A DNA stretch of 64,000 bases from Actinobacillus indolicus. Its GTDB lineage: Bacteria; Pseudomonadota; Gammaproteobacteria; Enterobacterales; Pasteurellaceae. The DNA is taken from positions 1 through 64,000 of the forward strand of contig NZ_CABFKH010000001.1 of NCBI RefSeq assembly GCF_901764975.1. The letters run 5' to 3'. Below the pieces are notes generated by a model. That model saw only the letters and a list, made by a program, of their open reading frames with translations, had not been told where the DNA came from and did not search any database. The position numbers and the translations under genes are program-made. Below, in pieces: positions 50,934 to 60,437 of this stretch; the stretch's first letter is position 1, and every line of letters begins with the position of its first letter.

Positions 50934-51922
50934 CGGCTTCCTTCCTTATAACGAACCACTAGCCATAAAAAATAGGGTGCACCGATAAGACTGGTCAGCA
51001 TACCGACTGGCAATTCGGCTGGAGCAATCACGGTTCTAGCGATAGTGTCAGCGATTAACAGTAAAATTGCGCCACATAAAGCGGATGCAGGTAAAACCCA
51101 GCGATGATCCGCTCCTAATTTGAATCGAACTAAATGGGGAATCACTAAGCCGATAAAGCCAATCGCTCCGCTTACTGCAACCGCAGCCCCAACCAGTAAT
51201 GCCCCTAGTAGAATGAGCTGTTTTTTTAAGCGAATGACATTAACGCCTAAATAGTGAGCTTCTTCATCACCGAGTTGTAATAAATTGAGTTGCTTTGCCA
51301 GTAGCAGCGAATAACAAGCGGTCGGAATAATGACAAAAGTTGCAACGAAAACCGGTTTCCATTGTGCCTGTCCAAGGCTTCCCATTGTCCAAAGGCTAAA
51401 TTGGCGTAGCTGTTGATCGTTACTTAAATAGGTCAAAACGCCGACTGCGGCAAAACAAAGGGCATTGACGGCAATGCCCGCCAGTAATAATTTATTGACA
51501 GAAGCGTGTGAGCGGTAACTTAAAGCATAAATCAGCGTTGAAACGATCAAACTCCCGATAAACGCTGCCACCATAGTGCTGTAAAGAGTAAATTCCGTAG
51601 GTAATAAGCTAGGAATTAAGATCGATAACCCAACCGCTAAAGCAGCACCACTATTTACCCCAATTAATGCGGGATCTGCCATCGGATTATGGAAAAGCCC
51701 TTGAAATAGTGAACCTGACAGTGCAAGGGCTAAACCGACTAAAATTGCCAATAAAATACGGGGTAAACGAATATTGAGCCAAATTTGCCATTGGTTATCA
51801 TTGATCTGGCTATGCCAAAGATCGTGCCAAGTCAAAGACAACGCCCCGATATTTGACGTGATTAACACTTCGACCAGCAAAAAGATCAACAAGCCGATTA
51901 ACCAAACCGCACGATTAGCCAT
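50930..51922 (-). CDS. hmuU: Heme ABC transporter permease
   Basis: A FecCD/BtuC-type permease, 330 residues, about ten membrane helices, with family blocks RLPRILLAILVGLALALSG, GVNSGAALAVG and GLVIPHLVRFKLGADHRWVLP. It overlaps hmuT by one base (TAATG) and hmuV by four, so the three are translated together. Confidence 0.93.
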   Translation of the reverse strand: MANRAVWLIGLLIFLLVEVLITSNIGALSLTWHDLWHSQINDNQWQIWLNIRLPRILLAILVGLALALSGSLFQGLFHNPMADPALIGVNSGAALAVGLSILIPSLLPTEFTLYSTMVAAFIGSLIVSTLIYALSYRSHASVNKLLLAGIAVNALCFAAVGVLTYLSNDQQLRQFSLWTMGSLGQAQWKPVFVATFVIIPTACYSLLLAKQLNLLQLGDEEAHYLGVNVIRLKKQLILLGALLVGAAVAVSGAIGFIGLVIPHLVRFKLGADHRWVLPASALCGAILLLIADTIARTVIAPAELPVGMLTSLIGAPYFLWLVVRYKEGSR

Positions 51923-52755
51923 TATTTTTTCACCTGTTCAGCAGCTTGGCGAAGTGTTAAAAGGGCTTTGGGTGTGGTTAAACCAAAGGACATAAAGGCA
52001 ATATCTTCTACAATCACAAGCTGTTTATTCTTGCCTGCATTGGTATGTGCAATACCAGGGAGTTCCCACACTTTTTCGGTTGAGCCTAAACTTTGAATAC
52101 CTAAACGGGTCATCACGATTAAATCAGGATTTGCCGCAATCACGCCTTCTTGTGAAATCGGCACAAAGCGGACATTATTTCCCATTGCATTTTTAGCACC
52201 GATTAATTTAATCGCTTCATCGGCTACGGTATCTTTCCCAGCCACTGTTTGATTTGCTCCTGCACGATTTAGCACAAACAAAATGCGAACATCTAAAGGC
52301 GAATTGGGAATGGCTTTAAGCTCATTTGCAAAATTTTCAGCTAAAGTGACCGCTTGCGTTTGCTTGCCAAGGCTTTCGCCCACCTTTTTAATTTTCTCAA
52401 CCACATTTTCAGCACTGTATTTAAACGGAATCGTATCTACGGTTATCCCTGCGGATTTCAGCTGCTCCAATACGATGGACGGTTGTGCGACTTCAGTTGC
52501 GATGACTTTGGTCGGTTTTAATGCCAAAATCCCTTCGGCATTGAGTTGACGCATATAACCAATATCAGGCAAGGCATTAACTGCTTGTGGGATCATACTG
52601 GTACTATCACGACCGACTAAATGTTGTTCTGCATTTAATGCATAAATAATTTCAGTCACATCACCGCCAATACTGATAATACGTTCTTGTGCTATTGTTA
52701 TTGTGGATAGCGTTGCGATAGAAAAAGTCAAAAACAGCTTTTTTGCGAATTTCAT
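51922..52755 (-). CDS. hmuT: Periplasmic heme-binding protein of the ABC transporter
   Basis: 277 residues from the ATG at 52755 (MKFAKKLFLTFSIATLSTITIAQ, signal peptide to about 22; AAAGGATAT upstream). Cluster A-2 type solute-binding protein: ERIISIGGDVTEIIYALNAE, then GRDSTSMIPQAVNALPDIGYMRQLNAEGILALKP, the typical HmuT/HemT opening. A possible 51-codon upstream extension runs over the Fur site and is rejected. First gene of the heme operon. Confidence 0.92.
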   Translation of the reverse strand: MKFAKKLFLTFSIATLSTITIAQERIISIGGDVTEIIYALNAEQHLVGRDSTSMIPQAVNALPDIGYMRQLNAEGILALKPTKVIATEVAQPSIVLEQLKSAGITVDTIPFKYSAENVVEKIKKVGESLGKQTQAVTLAENFANELKAIPNSPLDVRILFVLNRAGANQTVAGKDTVADEAIKLIGAKNAMGNNVRFVPISQEGVIAANPDLIVMTRLGIQSLGSTEKVWELPGIAHTNAGKNKQLVIVEDIAFMSFGLTTPKALLTLRQAAEQVKK

Positions 52756-52783
52756 TTTAATATCCTTTTGGGGATTTTTATAT

Positions 52784-52798
52784 TGATAATAATTCGCA
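52784..52798 (-). promoter_or_regulatory. Fur-box-like operator of the heme operon
   Basis: TGATAATAATTCGCA matches the 7-1-7 Fur motif TGATAATNATTATCA at 12 of 14 fixed positions, inside a longer dyad TATTG...CAATA (52781-52801). It lies 28 bases upstream of the hmuT start, next to a TATAAA word on the minus strand (52782-52777). Iron-loaded Fur would repress the whole import operon. Confidence 0.7.
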
Positions 52799-52876
52799 AT
52801 AAAAATTTGATCAAGATGTTTGTATGAAAAATTGTTAAAAAATGAAATATAGAAGAGATTTGAAAGGGAGAATAAG

Positions 52877-52934
52877 ACAAGCGGTAAGATCCACGTTAAA
52901 TTTTGCAAATTTTTCGTAGGATCTTACCGCTTGT
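52877..52934. terminator. Long inverted uptake-sequence hairpin between nfuA and hmuT
   Basis: ACAAGCGGTAAGATCC (52877-52892) and GGATCTTACCGCTTGT (52919-52934) are perfect 16-bp inverted copies around a 26-nt A/T-rich loop. It lies 13 bases after the nfuA stop (minus strand), so most likely it terminates nfuA before the heme operon. Confidence 0.7.
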
Positions 52935-52947
52935 AAAGAGAGGGGAA

Positions 52948-53529
52948 TTAGTAGTAAGAATGTTCGCCGTGCTGGTGCTCAGTCACATCTTTCACGCCAA
53001 CAAGTTCTTCTGGGAACAGAGCAAGCAACTGTTTTTCAATACCTTCTTTTAAGGTGACATCAACCATTGAACAGCCGTTGCAACCGCCACCAAATTGTAA
53101 CACCGCATATTTATCTTCAGTGACTTCAATTAAGGTAACTCGTCCGCCGTGGCTTGCCAGTTGAGGATTAACTTGCGTTTGAATCACATAGTCTAAACGT
53201 TCAATGAAAGGCGCATCGTCTGCCACTTTTTTCATTTTAGCATTTGGTGCTTTTAAGGTGAGCTGTGAACCCATTGGATCAGTGACATAGTCAATTTCAG
53301 CATCTTCAAGGAAAGGCAAGCTAATGTCGTCGATAAAGGCAGAAAATTGATTGAATTTAATTTCCGTATCGGTTGCTTCAACAGCATTAGGTGGGCAGTA
53401 TGAAACCCCACACTCTGCGCTCGGTGTGCCAGGGTTTACTACGAAAATACGGATATTTGTTCCTTCCTCTTGTTGATCAAGTAAGCGACGGAAGTGGCTT
53501 TGCGCTGTATCAGAAATAGTAATGTTCAT
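52948..53529 (-). CDS. nfuA: Fe-S biogenesis protein NfuA
   Basis: 193 residues: an N-terminal A-type-like domain without its cysteines in the usual places, and a C-terminal Nfu domain whose CNGC (Cys150, Cys153) binds a 4Fe-4S cluster at the dimer interface for transfer to target proteins. Length and both domain boundaries match gamma-proteobacterial NfuA. It lies upstream of the heme operon on the same strand, separated by a terminator-like hairpin, and diverges from nqrA. Confidence 0.95.
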   Translation of the reverse strand: MNITISDTAQSHFRRLLDQQEEGTNIRIFVVNPGTPSAECGVSYCPPNAVEATDTEIKFNQFSAFIDDISLPFLEDAEIDYVTDPMGSQLTLKAPNAKMKKVADDAPFIERLDYVIQTQVNPQLASHGGRVTLIEVTEDKYAVLQFGGGCNGCSMVDVTLKEGIEKQLLALFPEELVGVKDVTEHQHGEHSYY

Positions 53530-53947
53530 ATTTTAATCCATTTTTTAATTGTGAATGATGAGGTTATTCTATCCCTATCCTGATTTTTTGACTAGCATCA
53601 AATTTATATCTCAGAGAAAAGTTACAAAAAGGTAAATAAAATACATCTTTTGCATGTTTTTCGACCTTTGATGGCTTTAAAAAATAAAAAAATTTGATTC
53701 ACTTCAAATTTTTAGGGGGTAAATGTTAAAAAAATGTGGTTAAACTAGAAATAAAAGGGGGTTTTCAGGTAAAATGCCTCGTTTATTTTATCTTGTATAT
53801 TTCAGGATAAAACTTGATTTGAGAACTTAATGTAGTAGTCAAATGTAAGTGGGGGAATCAACGTTTATATTTGATTTAACTACGCCTCAATATAGCGATT
53901 GTAGTTTCTACAATCATTCTTTTAACCCAACTAGTAGTGCAAACAAT
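53530..53947 (+). other. Long leader/control region of the nqr operon
   Basis: 418 bases with no firm gene. Near nqrA a hairpin GATTGTAG-TTT-CTACAATC (53897-53915) lies 32 bases before the start. A possible 18-codon reading frame starts MPRLFYLVYF (53774-53830) with a weak ribosome site. The region has A/T-rich blocks and G-rich words (AGGGGG at 53713 and nearby), but I could not fix a promoter. The divergent nfuA promoter must also lie here. Confidence 0.5.
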
Positions 53948-55294
53948 ATGATTACAATTAAACAAGGCTTAGATCTTCCTATTGCGGGGAAACCTGAGCA
54001 AGTAATCCATAACGGCAATACCGTTAATGAAGTTGCTGTGCTTGGCGAAGAATATGTGGGTATGCGTCCTTCTATGAAGGTGCGTGAAGGTGATGTAGTG
54101 AAAAAAGGTCAGGTACTTTTTGAAGATAAAAAGAATGCTGGCGTTTTATTTACTGCTCCTGCAAGCGGTACGATTATTGCAATCAACCGTGGCGAAAAAC
54201 GTGTTCTTCAATCCGTCGTGATTAAAGTTGAAGGTGATGAACAGGTTACTTTTGAGCGTTATAACGTTGCTGAGTTAAGTTCATTAACTGCTGACCAAGT
54301 GAAGCAAAATTTAGTGAATTCAGGTTTATGGACTGCGTTCCGTACTCGTCCATTTAGTAAAGTACCTGCACTAGATGCTGTTCCATCCTCTATTTTTGTT
54401 AACGCAATGGATACTAACCCATTAGCAGCAGATCCTGAAGTGATCTTAAATGAGCACAAACAAGATTTTGTTGATGGTTTAACGGTGTTAAGTCGCTTAT
54501 TTGAAGGCAAAAAAACGATTCATTTATGTCGTGCACCAGATAGCAATACACCAAGTGCAGAAGTACCAAATGTGAAAGTAACCTCTTTCTCTGGTCCACA
54601 TCCAGCGGGTTTAAGTGGTACGCATATCCACTTTATCGATCCTGTTTCTGTAACGAAAAGTGTATGGTACTTAAATTATCAAGATGTGATTGCGATTGGT
54701 AAATTATTTACAACAGGTGAGTTATACACTGGTCGAGTCGTGTCTTTAGCTGGCCCTCAAGTGAAAAAACCTCGCTTAGTGCGTACACAACTCGGTGCAA
54801 ATCTTTCTCAATTCACTGCAAACGAATTAGCAGAAGGCGAAAACCGTGTAATTTCAGGCTCTGTGTTAAGCGGTGCGAAAGCAGTTGGTGCACATGATTA
54901 TTTAGGTCGTTATGCATTACAAGTGTCTGTGATTGCAGAAGGTCGTGAGCAAGAATTCTTAGGTATGATTGCACCATACTCACACAAATTCTCTATTACT
55001 CGTACTGTGTTAGGTGCGTTTAGTAAGAAATTGTTTAACTTTACCACGGCTGTTAATGGTAGTGAGCGTGCAATGGTGCCAATCGGCTCTTATGAGCGTG
55101 TCATGCCGTTAGATATTTTACCAACATTGTTGTTACGTGATTTAGCATCGGGCGATACCGATTCTGCTCAAGCATTAGGTTGCTTAGAGTTAGATGAGGA
55201 AGATTTAGCGTTATGTACGTTTGTCTGCCCAGGCAAAAATAACTATGCACCAATGTTGCGTGCAGCGTTAGATAAGATCGAGAAGGAAGGTTAA
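53948..55294 (+). CDS. nqrA: Na+-translocating NADH:quinone reductase subunit A
   Basis: 448 residues, the membrane-associated subunit at the quinone end of the Na+-pumping NADH dehydrogenase. Opening [18 protein letters not shown] is the family start. GFDTNPL-like ([10 protein letters not shown]) and the biotin-carrier-like N-terminal part are present. A frame extension of 33 codons upstream to a GTG is open but not credible. No good ribosome site precedes the ATG, so leader structure may matter. First gene of nqrABCDEF. Confidence 0.96.
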   Translation: MITIKQGLDLPIAGKPEQVIHNGNTVNEVAVLGEEYVGMRPSMKVREGDVVKKGQVLFEDKKNAGVLFTAPASGTIIAINRGEKRVLQSVVIKVEGDEQVTFERYNVAELSSLTADQVKQNLVNSGLWTAFRTRPFSKVPALDAVPSSIFVNAMDTNPLAADPEVILNEHKQDFVDGLTVLSRLFEGKKTIHLCRAPDSNTPSAEVPNVKVTSFSGPHPAGLSGTHIHFIDPVSVTKSVWYLNYQDVIAIGKLFTTGELYTGRVVSLAGPQVKKPRLVRTQLGANLSQFTANELAEGENRVISGSVLSGAKAVGAHDYLGRYALQVSVIAEGREQEFLGMIAPYSHKFSITRTVLGAFSKKLFNFTTAVNGSERAMVPIGSYERVMPLDILPTLLLRDLASGDTDSAQALGCLELDEEDLALCTFVCPGKNNYAPMLRAALDKIEKEG

Positions 55295-55298
55295 TCAA

Positions 55299-56537
55299 AT
55301 GGCTTTAAAAGATCTTTTCCATAAAATGGAACCGGCTTTCCAGAAAGGTGGAAAGTATGAGAAATTCTATATTCTGTTTGAAGCAGCTTATACGATTTTC
55401 TATACACCGGGTACAGTAACTCAAAAAGATGCTCATGTACGTGATGCGATTGACTCTAAACGTATGATGTTAATCGTATGGTTGGCGTTATTCCCAGCGA
55501 TGTTCTACGGTATGTATAACGTGGGTGCGCAATCTATCCTTGCATTAGGCGTAGGTGACTTTACACAAAACGTAGCTCAAAACGTTGCGAACGATTGGCA
55601 CTTTGCATTGGCAAATGCATTCGGTGTGTTATCGCAAGACGCTGGCGTATTTGGAAAAATGTTAATCGGTGCGATCTTCTTCCTTCCGATCTACTTAACT
55701 ATTTTTGCAGTAGGTGGTTTCTGGGAAGTATTATTTGCAATGGTACGTAAACACGAAATCAATGAAGGTTTCTTTGTTACGTCTATCCTTTTAGCATTAA
55801 TCGTTCCGCCAACATTACCATTATGGCAAGCAGCACTAGCAACAACCTTTGGTGTTGTGGTTGCAAAAGAAGTCTTTGGTGGTGTAGGTAAAAACTTTAT
55901 GAACCCAGCGTTGGCAGGTCGTGCGTTCTTATTCTTCGCATATCCAGCACAAATTTCGGGTGATCTAGTTTGGACTGCGGCAGATGGATTCTCAGGTGCA
56001 ACAGCACTTTCTCAATGGGCAGTCGGTGGCCAAGCTGCACTTAAACACGTTGCAACAGGTGAAACAATCACGTGGATGGATGCGTTCTTAGGTAACATTC
56101 CAGGTTCTATTGGTGAGGTTTCAACCGTCGCATTAATGATCGGTGCTGCAATTATTGTATTTGCTCGCATTGCATCTTGGCGAATTATCGCGGGTGTAAT
56201 GATTGGTATGGCTGCAACTGCAACCCTCTTCAATATGATTGGTTCAGATACAAACCCATTATTTGCGATGCCATGGCACTGGCACTTAGTGTTAGGTGGT
56301 TTTGCTATCGGTATGTTCTTTATGGCAACTGACCCGGTATCTGCAGCCTTTACCAACAAAGGTAAATGGTGGTACGGTATTTTAATTGGGGTAATGTGCG
56401 TACTGATTCGTGTAGCAAACCCAGCGTACCCAGAAGGTATGATGTTAGCAATTTTATTCGCTAACTTATTTGCACCAATCTTCGATTACCTCGTCGTTCA
56501 AGGTAACATCAAACGTAGGAAGGCACGCAATGGCTAA
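55299..56537 (+). CDS. nqrB: Na+-translocating NADH:quinone reductase subunit B
   Basis: 412 residues, about ten membrane helices, part of the Na+ path. Covalent FMN site SGAT with Thr235 ([11 protein letters not shown]), to be loaded by ApbE, which is encoded downstream at 60.4 kb. 4 bases after nqrA (GAAGGTTAATCAA ribosome site). Its end overlaps nqrC by 8 bases. Confidence 0.97.
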   Translation: MALKDLFHKMEPAFQKGGKYEKFYILFEAAYTIFYTPGTVTQKDAHVRDAIDSKRMMLIVWLALFPAMFYGMYNVGAQSILALGVGDFTQNVAQNVANDWHFALANAFGVLSQDAGVFGKMLIGAIFFLPIYLTIFAVGGFWEVLFAMVRKHEINEGFFVTSILLALIVPPTLPLWQAALATTFGVVVAKEVFGGVGKNFMNPALAGRAFLFFAYPAQISGDLVWTAADGFSGATALSQWAVGGQAALKHVATGETITWMDAFLGNIPGSIGEVSTVALMIGAAIIVFARIASWRIIAGVMIGMAATATLFNMIGSDTNPLFAMPWHWHLVLGGFAIGMFFMATDPVSAAFTNKGKWWYGILIGVMCVLIRVANPAYPEGMMLAILFANLFAPIFDYLVVQGNIKRRKARNG

Positions 56538-57306
56538 GTTTAATAAAGATAGCATTGGCGGAACACTTACCGTCGTGGTTTTATTAAGTTTAATCTGTTC
56601 TTTAATTGTGGCAGGCTCTGCAGTGTTGTTAAAATCGACACAAGAAGAGCAAAAAGCCCTTGATAAACAGAAAAACATTTTAAGTGTTGCTGGTTTATTA
56701 CCTGAAGGCACGAAGAAAAGCGAAATTAAAGATATCTATGTGAAAAACATTGAATCTAAAATCGTTGATCTTGCCACAGGTGATTATGTTGAAGGTGTTA
56801 ATAACTTTGATGCAAAAGTAGCAGCTAAAAATCCAGCTCAAAGCATCGCTATCAATCCAGCAGACGATAAAGCAGGTATTAAAGTTCGTGCAAAATATGC
56901 AGAAATTTACCTTGTAAAAGATGCAAACGGACAAGTAAATCAAATCGTGCTTCCATTCTATGGAACAGGTTTATGGTCTGTTATGTATGGTTTCGTATCT
57001 GTTGAGCCAGATGGCAATACAATCAAAGGTATCACTTACTATGAACACGGTGAAACACCGGGACTTGGTGGTGAAATTGAAAACAAACGTTGGCAACAAA
57101 ACTTTGTGGGCAAAAAATTACAAAATGCTCAGGGTGAATCTGCAATTCGTATTGCCAAAGGTGCTTCAGCTGATAAAGATCACGGTATTGATGGCTTATC
57201 AGGTGCAACACTCACCTCTAACGGTGTTGATGGTTCATTCAAATACTGGTTTGGTGCGAACGGCTTCGGTCCATATTTAGCGAAATTAAAAGCGGGGACT
57301 AACTAA
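56530..57306 (+). CDS. nqrC: Na+-translocating NADH:quinone reductase subunit C
   Basis: 258 residues from the ATG at 56530 ([17 protein letters not shown]): one N-terminal membrane helix (about 11-34) and a periplasmic FMN domain with the covalent-FMN motif SGAT at 224-227 ([12 protein letters not shown]). In-frame codons upstream lie within nqrB and are rejected. TAATG overlap with nqrD. Confidence 0.97.
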   Translation: MAKFNKDSIGGTLTVVVLLSLICSLIVAGSAVLLKSTQEEQKALDKQKNILSVAGLLPEGTKKSEIKDIYVKNIESKIVDLATGDYVEGVNNFDAKVAAKNPAQSIAINPADDKAGIKVRAKYAEIYLVKDANGQVNQIVLPFYGTGLWSVMYGFVSVEPDGNTIKGITYYEHGETPGLGGEIENKRWQQNFVGKKLQNAQGESAIRIAKGASADKDHGIDGLSGATLTSNGVDGSFKYWFGANGFGPYLAKLKAGTN

Positions 57307-57929
57307 TGGCAAGCAATAAACTTAAAGATCTCTTGTTATCACCTGTTGTGAATAACAACCCGATTGCATTGCAAATTCTAGGTATCTGTTCTGCACTAGC
57401 GGTAACAACTAAACTAGAAACTGCCGTGGTAATGGGGATTGCAGTAAGCTTTGTAACAGGCTTTTCAAGTATGTTCATTGCAATGATCCGTAACTATATC
57501 CCAAATAGTATTCGTATCATTGTACAGATGGCGATTATTGCCTCTTTGGTAATTCTGGTTGACCAAATCTTACGAGCGTATGCATATGACTTATCAAAAC
57601 AGCTTTCTGTATTCGTAGGTCTTATCATTACTAACTGTATCGTAATGGGACGTGCAGAAGCCTTTGCAATGAAATCAGGTCCTGTAGAGAGTTTTGTCGA
57701 CGGTATTGGTAACGGTTTAGGTTATGGTGCAATCCTTGTGATTGTAGCCTTTATTCGTGAATTAATCGGTTCAGGTAAACTCTTTGGTATGACGGTATTC
57801 CAAACGATTCAAGACGGCGGTTGGTATCAAGCAAACGGTTTATTCTTATTAGCACCGAGTGCGTTCTTTATTATCGGCTTCTTAATTTGGGGCTTAAGAA
57901 CGTGGAAACCGGAACAAGTGGAGAAATAA
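57306..57929 (+). CDS. nqrD: Na+-translocating NADH:quinone reductase subunit D
   Basis: 207 residues, six membrane helices. With NqrE it forms an inverted pair around an intramembrane iron centre; the Cys in [14 protein letters not shown] (about 110) is the expected ligand position. [24 protein letters not shown] is the family N-terminus. Overlaps nqrC by one base and precedes nqrE by 3. Confidence 0.97.
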   Translation: MASNKLKDLLLSPVVNNNPIALQILGICSALAVTTKLETAVVMGIAVSFVTGFSSMFIAMIRNYIPNSIRIIVQMAIIASLVILVDQILRAYAYDLSKQLSVFVGLIITNCIVMGRAEAFAMKSGPVESFVDGIGNGLGYGAILVIVAFIRELIGSGKLFGMTVFQTIQDGGWYQANGLFLLAPSAFFIIGFLIWGLRTWKPEQVEK

Positions 57930-57932
57930 TCA

Positions 57933-58529
57933 ATGGAACATTATTTAAGTCTATTTGTTAAGTCCGTATTCATTGAAAATATGGCACTTTCTTTCTTCCT
58001 TGGCATGTGTACATTCCTTGCGGTATCTAAGAAAGTTTCAACTGCATTTGGTTTAGGGATTGCGGTAATCGTTGTACTCGGTATTGCGGTTCCGGCTAAC
58101 CAAATCGTTTACGAAAACGTTTTAAAAGACGGTGCATTAATTGAAGGTGTTGATTTAACTTTCCTTAACTTTATCACCTTTATCGGCGTTATTGCTGCAC
58201 TAGTGCAAATTCTTGAAATGATTTTGGATAAGTTTTTCCCTGCACTTTATAGTGCATTAGGTATCTTCTTACCACTTATCACGGTAAACTGTGCGATCTT
58301 CGGTGCAGTATCATTTATGGTTCAACGTGAATATAATTTTGGTGAATCTGTGGTATATGGTATCGGTGCAGGTACAGGTTGGATGTTGGCGATTGTGGCG
58401 TTAGCAGGTTTAACTGAGAAAATGAAATACTCAGATGTTCCTGCAGGCTTACGCGGTTTAGGCATTACCTTTATCACCGCAGGTTTAATGGCACTTGGCT
58501 TTATGTCTTTCTCGGGCATTCAACTATAA
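57933..58529 (+). CDS. nqrE: Na+-translocating NADH:quinone reductase subunit E
   Basis: 198 residues, six membrane helices, topological mirror of NqrD. Cysteines in [10 protein letters not shown] (about 26) and [12 protein letters not shown] (about 119) are the usual pair near the iron centre. Opening [19 protein letters not shown] is typical. Confidence 0.97.
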   Translation: MEHYLSLFVKSVFIENMALSFFLGMCTFLAVSKKVSTAFGLGIAVIVVLGIAVPANQIVYENVLKDGALIEGVDLTFLNFITFIGVIAALVQILEMILDKFFPALYSALGIFLPLITVNCAIFGAVSFMVQREYNFGESVVYGIGAGTGWMLAIVALAGLTEKMKYSDVPAGLRGLGITFITAGLMALGFMSFSGIQL

Positions 58530-58541
58530 GGAGCGTATCGA

Positions 58542-59774
58542 ATGGATAATTTTATTTTCGGTATCGTGGTATTTACTGCCCTTGTATTAGTGCTTGCAGT
58601 ACTTATCCTTGTGGCTAAATCAAAATTAGTCGATTCAGGCGACATCACCATTTCTATCAATGATGATCCAGAAAAAGCAATTACTTTGCCAGCAGGTGGT
58701 AAATTACTTGGTGCGTTAGCAAGTAAAGGTATATTCGTTTCATCTGCGTGTGGCGGTGGTGGCTCTTGTGGCCAATGCGTGGTTAAAGTGAAAAGCGGCG
58801 GTGGCGAAATTCTACCGACTGAACTTTCACACATTACTAAACGTGAAGCAAAAGAAGGCTATCGTTTAGCGTGTCAAGTCAACGTGAAAAGCTCAATGGA
58901 TGTGGAATTACCAGAAGAGATCTTTGGTGTGAAAAAATGGGAATGTACCGTTATCTCTAACGATAACAAAGCAACCTTCATCAAAGAGCTTAAACTTCAA
59001 ATTCCAGAAGGCGAAGAAGTTCCGTTCCGTGCAGGTGGCTATATTCAGATCGAAGCACCTGCTCACACTGTGAGATATGAAGATTACAAATCGTTAATCG
59101 ACGAAGAATATCACGAAGACTGGAACAAATTTAACCTATGGCGTTATGTGTCTAAAGTGGACGAGCCAATTATCCGTGCGTACTCAATGGCTTCATACCC
59201 TGAAGAGAAAGGCATTATTATGCTTAACGTGCGTATTGCAACTCCGCCACCAAATAACCCAGATGTACCGCCAGGTCAAATGTCTTCATATATTTGGTCA
59301 CTCAAACCAGGTGATAAAGTCACAATTTCTGGTCCATTTGGTGAGTTCTTCGCTAAAGATACCGACGCAGAAATGGTCTTCATCGGTGGTGGTGCAGGTA
59401 TGGCACCAATGCGTTCACACATTTTTGACCAGTTAAAACGTCTGAAATCTAAACGTAAAATGACCTTCTGGTATGGTGCTCGTTCTAAACGTGAAATGTT
59501 CTATGTAGAAGATTTCGATGGCTTACAAGCAGAGAACGACAACTTCAAATGGTATGTGGCACTTTCTGATCCACAACCAGGCGATAACTGGGACGGTTAC
59601 ACTGGCTTTATTCACAACGTGCTTTATGAAAACTACTTAAAAGATCACGAAGCACCAGAAGATTGTGAATACTATATGTGTGGTCCACCAATTATGAATG
59701 CTTCTGTGATCAAGATGTTAAAAGATCTTGGTGTAGAAGATGAAAACATCTTATTAGATGATTTCGGTGGCTAA
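58542..59774 (+). CDS. nqrF: Na+-translocating NADH:quinone reductase subunit F
   Basis: 410 residues, the NADH-oxidising subunit: membrane helix (about 4-25), 2Fe-2S ferredoxin domain with Cys70, Cys76, Cys79 and Cys111, then an FAD/NADH reductase domain with RAYSMASYP (FAD), [12 protein letters not shown] (NADH) and the C-terminal DDFGG. The stop is followed by a hairpin made of inverted uptake words, which probably ends the nqr transcript and separates it from apbE-nqrM. Confidence 0.97.
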   Translation: MDNFIFGIVVFTALVLVLAVLILVAKSKLVDSGDITISINDDPEKAITLPAGGKLLGALASKGIFVSSACGGGGSCGQCVVKVKSGGGEILPTELSHITKREAKEGYRLACQVNVKSSMDVELPEEIFGVKKWECTVISNDNKATFIKELKLQIPEGEEVPFRAGGYIQIEAPAHTVRYEDYKSLIDEEYHEDWNKFNLWRYVSKVDEPIIRAYSMASYPEEKGIIMLNVRIATPPPNNPDVPPGQMSSYIWSLKPGDKVTISGPFGEFFAKDTDAEMVFIGGGAGMAPMRSHIFDQLKRLKSKRKMTFWYGARSKREMFYVEDFDGLQAENDNFKWYVALSDPQPGDNWDGYTGFIHNVLYENYLKDHEAPEDCEYYMCGPPIMNASVIKMLKDLGVEDENILLDDFGG

Positions 59775-59786
59775 TTAGCTATAATC

Positions 59787-59828
59787 AAGCGGTCGGATTT
59801 GCAAAAAAATATGCGGATCCGACCGCTT
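59787..59828. terminator. Inverted uptake-sequence hairpin after nqrF
   Basis: AAGCGGTCGGAT (59787-59798) and ATCCGACCGCTT (59817-59828), a perfect 12-bp stem with an 18-nt loop, 12 bases after the nqrF stop. Probable terminator. Confidence 0.65.
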
Positions 59829-59881
59829 AGTTTACGGTATTATGTAACCGTTGCACAAAAATCAATTTTAAGAAAGGTTGT

Positions 59882-59951
59882 GTAGGGGCGGGGTTTATCC
59901 CCGCCCGTAAACAATTATCGATAGTCGGGTGGGGATAAACCCCACCCCTAC
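59882..59951. repeat. GTAG-bounded hairpin doublet (REPIN-like), copy 3
   Basis: GTAG (59882-59885), hairpin GGGCGGGG-TTTAT-CCCCGCCC (59886-59906), a 20-nt spacer, hairpin GGGTGGGG-ATAAA-CCCCACCC (59927-59947), then CTAC (59948-59951). The two hairpins are inverted copies with one compensated change (GC to AT at the middle pair). Same plan as at 4729 and 19370, and very G+C-rich against its surroundings. Confidence 0.78.
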
Positions 59952-60016
59952 GAGAAAATTATGCATTTGCGCAAATGCTACATAATGCCTATTGTCCAAC
60001 TTCAAAAACGTAGCCA

Positions 60017-60316
60017 ATGATAGATTTAACAGAACAACAGTTACACCTTGTTCAACGCATTTTAGCGACACATTTACCAAATATTCCCGTATGGGTATTT
60101 GGCTCAAGAATTAAAGGAACGGCAAAGCGATTTTCCGATCTTGACCTTGCATTGATTACCGATACCCCCTTAACAATTCACCAACAAGTTCAGCTTGAAC
60201 TGGCTTTTTCAGACTCAGATTTGCCATTTAAAGTAGATTTAATTGACTGGGCAAGTTGTAGTGAGAGTTTCAAACAAATTATTTTACAGAAGTATGAGGT
60301 TTTACCTTGTCCCTAG
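60017..60316 (+). CDS. Minimal nucleotidyltransferase (MNT/MntA-type), orphan
   Basis: 99 residues of the pol-beta-like minimal nucleotidyltransferase family. The motif GSRIKGTAKRFSDLDLAL supplies Gly29-Ser30 and the metal Asp41 and Asp43. The third acidic residue is Asp74 (KVDLIDW), so the active site looks complete. Relatives act as antitoxins that AMPylate a HEPN partner, as in the HI0073/HI0074 pair, but no HEPN gene is found on either side. It interrupts the usual nqrF-apbE junction together with a hairpin doublet. Role here unknown. Confidence 0.85.
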   Translation: MIDLTEQQLHLVQRILATHLPNIPVWVFGSRIKGTAKRFSDLDLALITDTPLTIHQQVQLELAFSDSDLPFKVDLIDWASCSESFKQIILQKYEVLPCP

Positions 60317-60336
60317 CCCACAAAGTATTCTGTGTT

Positions 60337-60406
60337 ATAATGTGTTTAAGAGATTTAATGTGTAATGGAAAATAGATAAGGATATTGCCCTTGTCTATTT
60401 TCCATT
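60337..60406 (+). promoter_or_regulatory. apbE promoter box and 18-bp leader hairpin
   Basis: An extended -10 element TGT-TATAAT (box 60337-60342) is followed by a long hairpin. AATGGAAAATAGATAAGG (60364-60381) pairs with CCTTGTCTATTTTCCATT (60389-60406) over 18 positions with one mismatch and a 7-nt loop, 31 bases before the apbE ATG. No good -35 is seen. The T-run after the stem is weak, so a processing or attenuation role is as likely as termination. Confidence 0.5.
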
Positions 60407-60437
60407 ATTAATTTAATTATTCGTTTTGGGAGGACGT

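Noticed and set aside
52756..52908. 51-codon N-terminal extension of hmuT
   Set aside because: It would read through the Fur-like site and place the signal peptide internally.
53849..53947. 33-codon N-terminal extension of nqrA from a GTG
   Set aside because: NqrA proteins start at MITIKQGLD; the extension has no family match.
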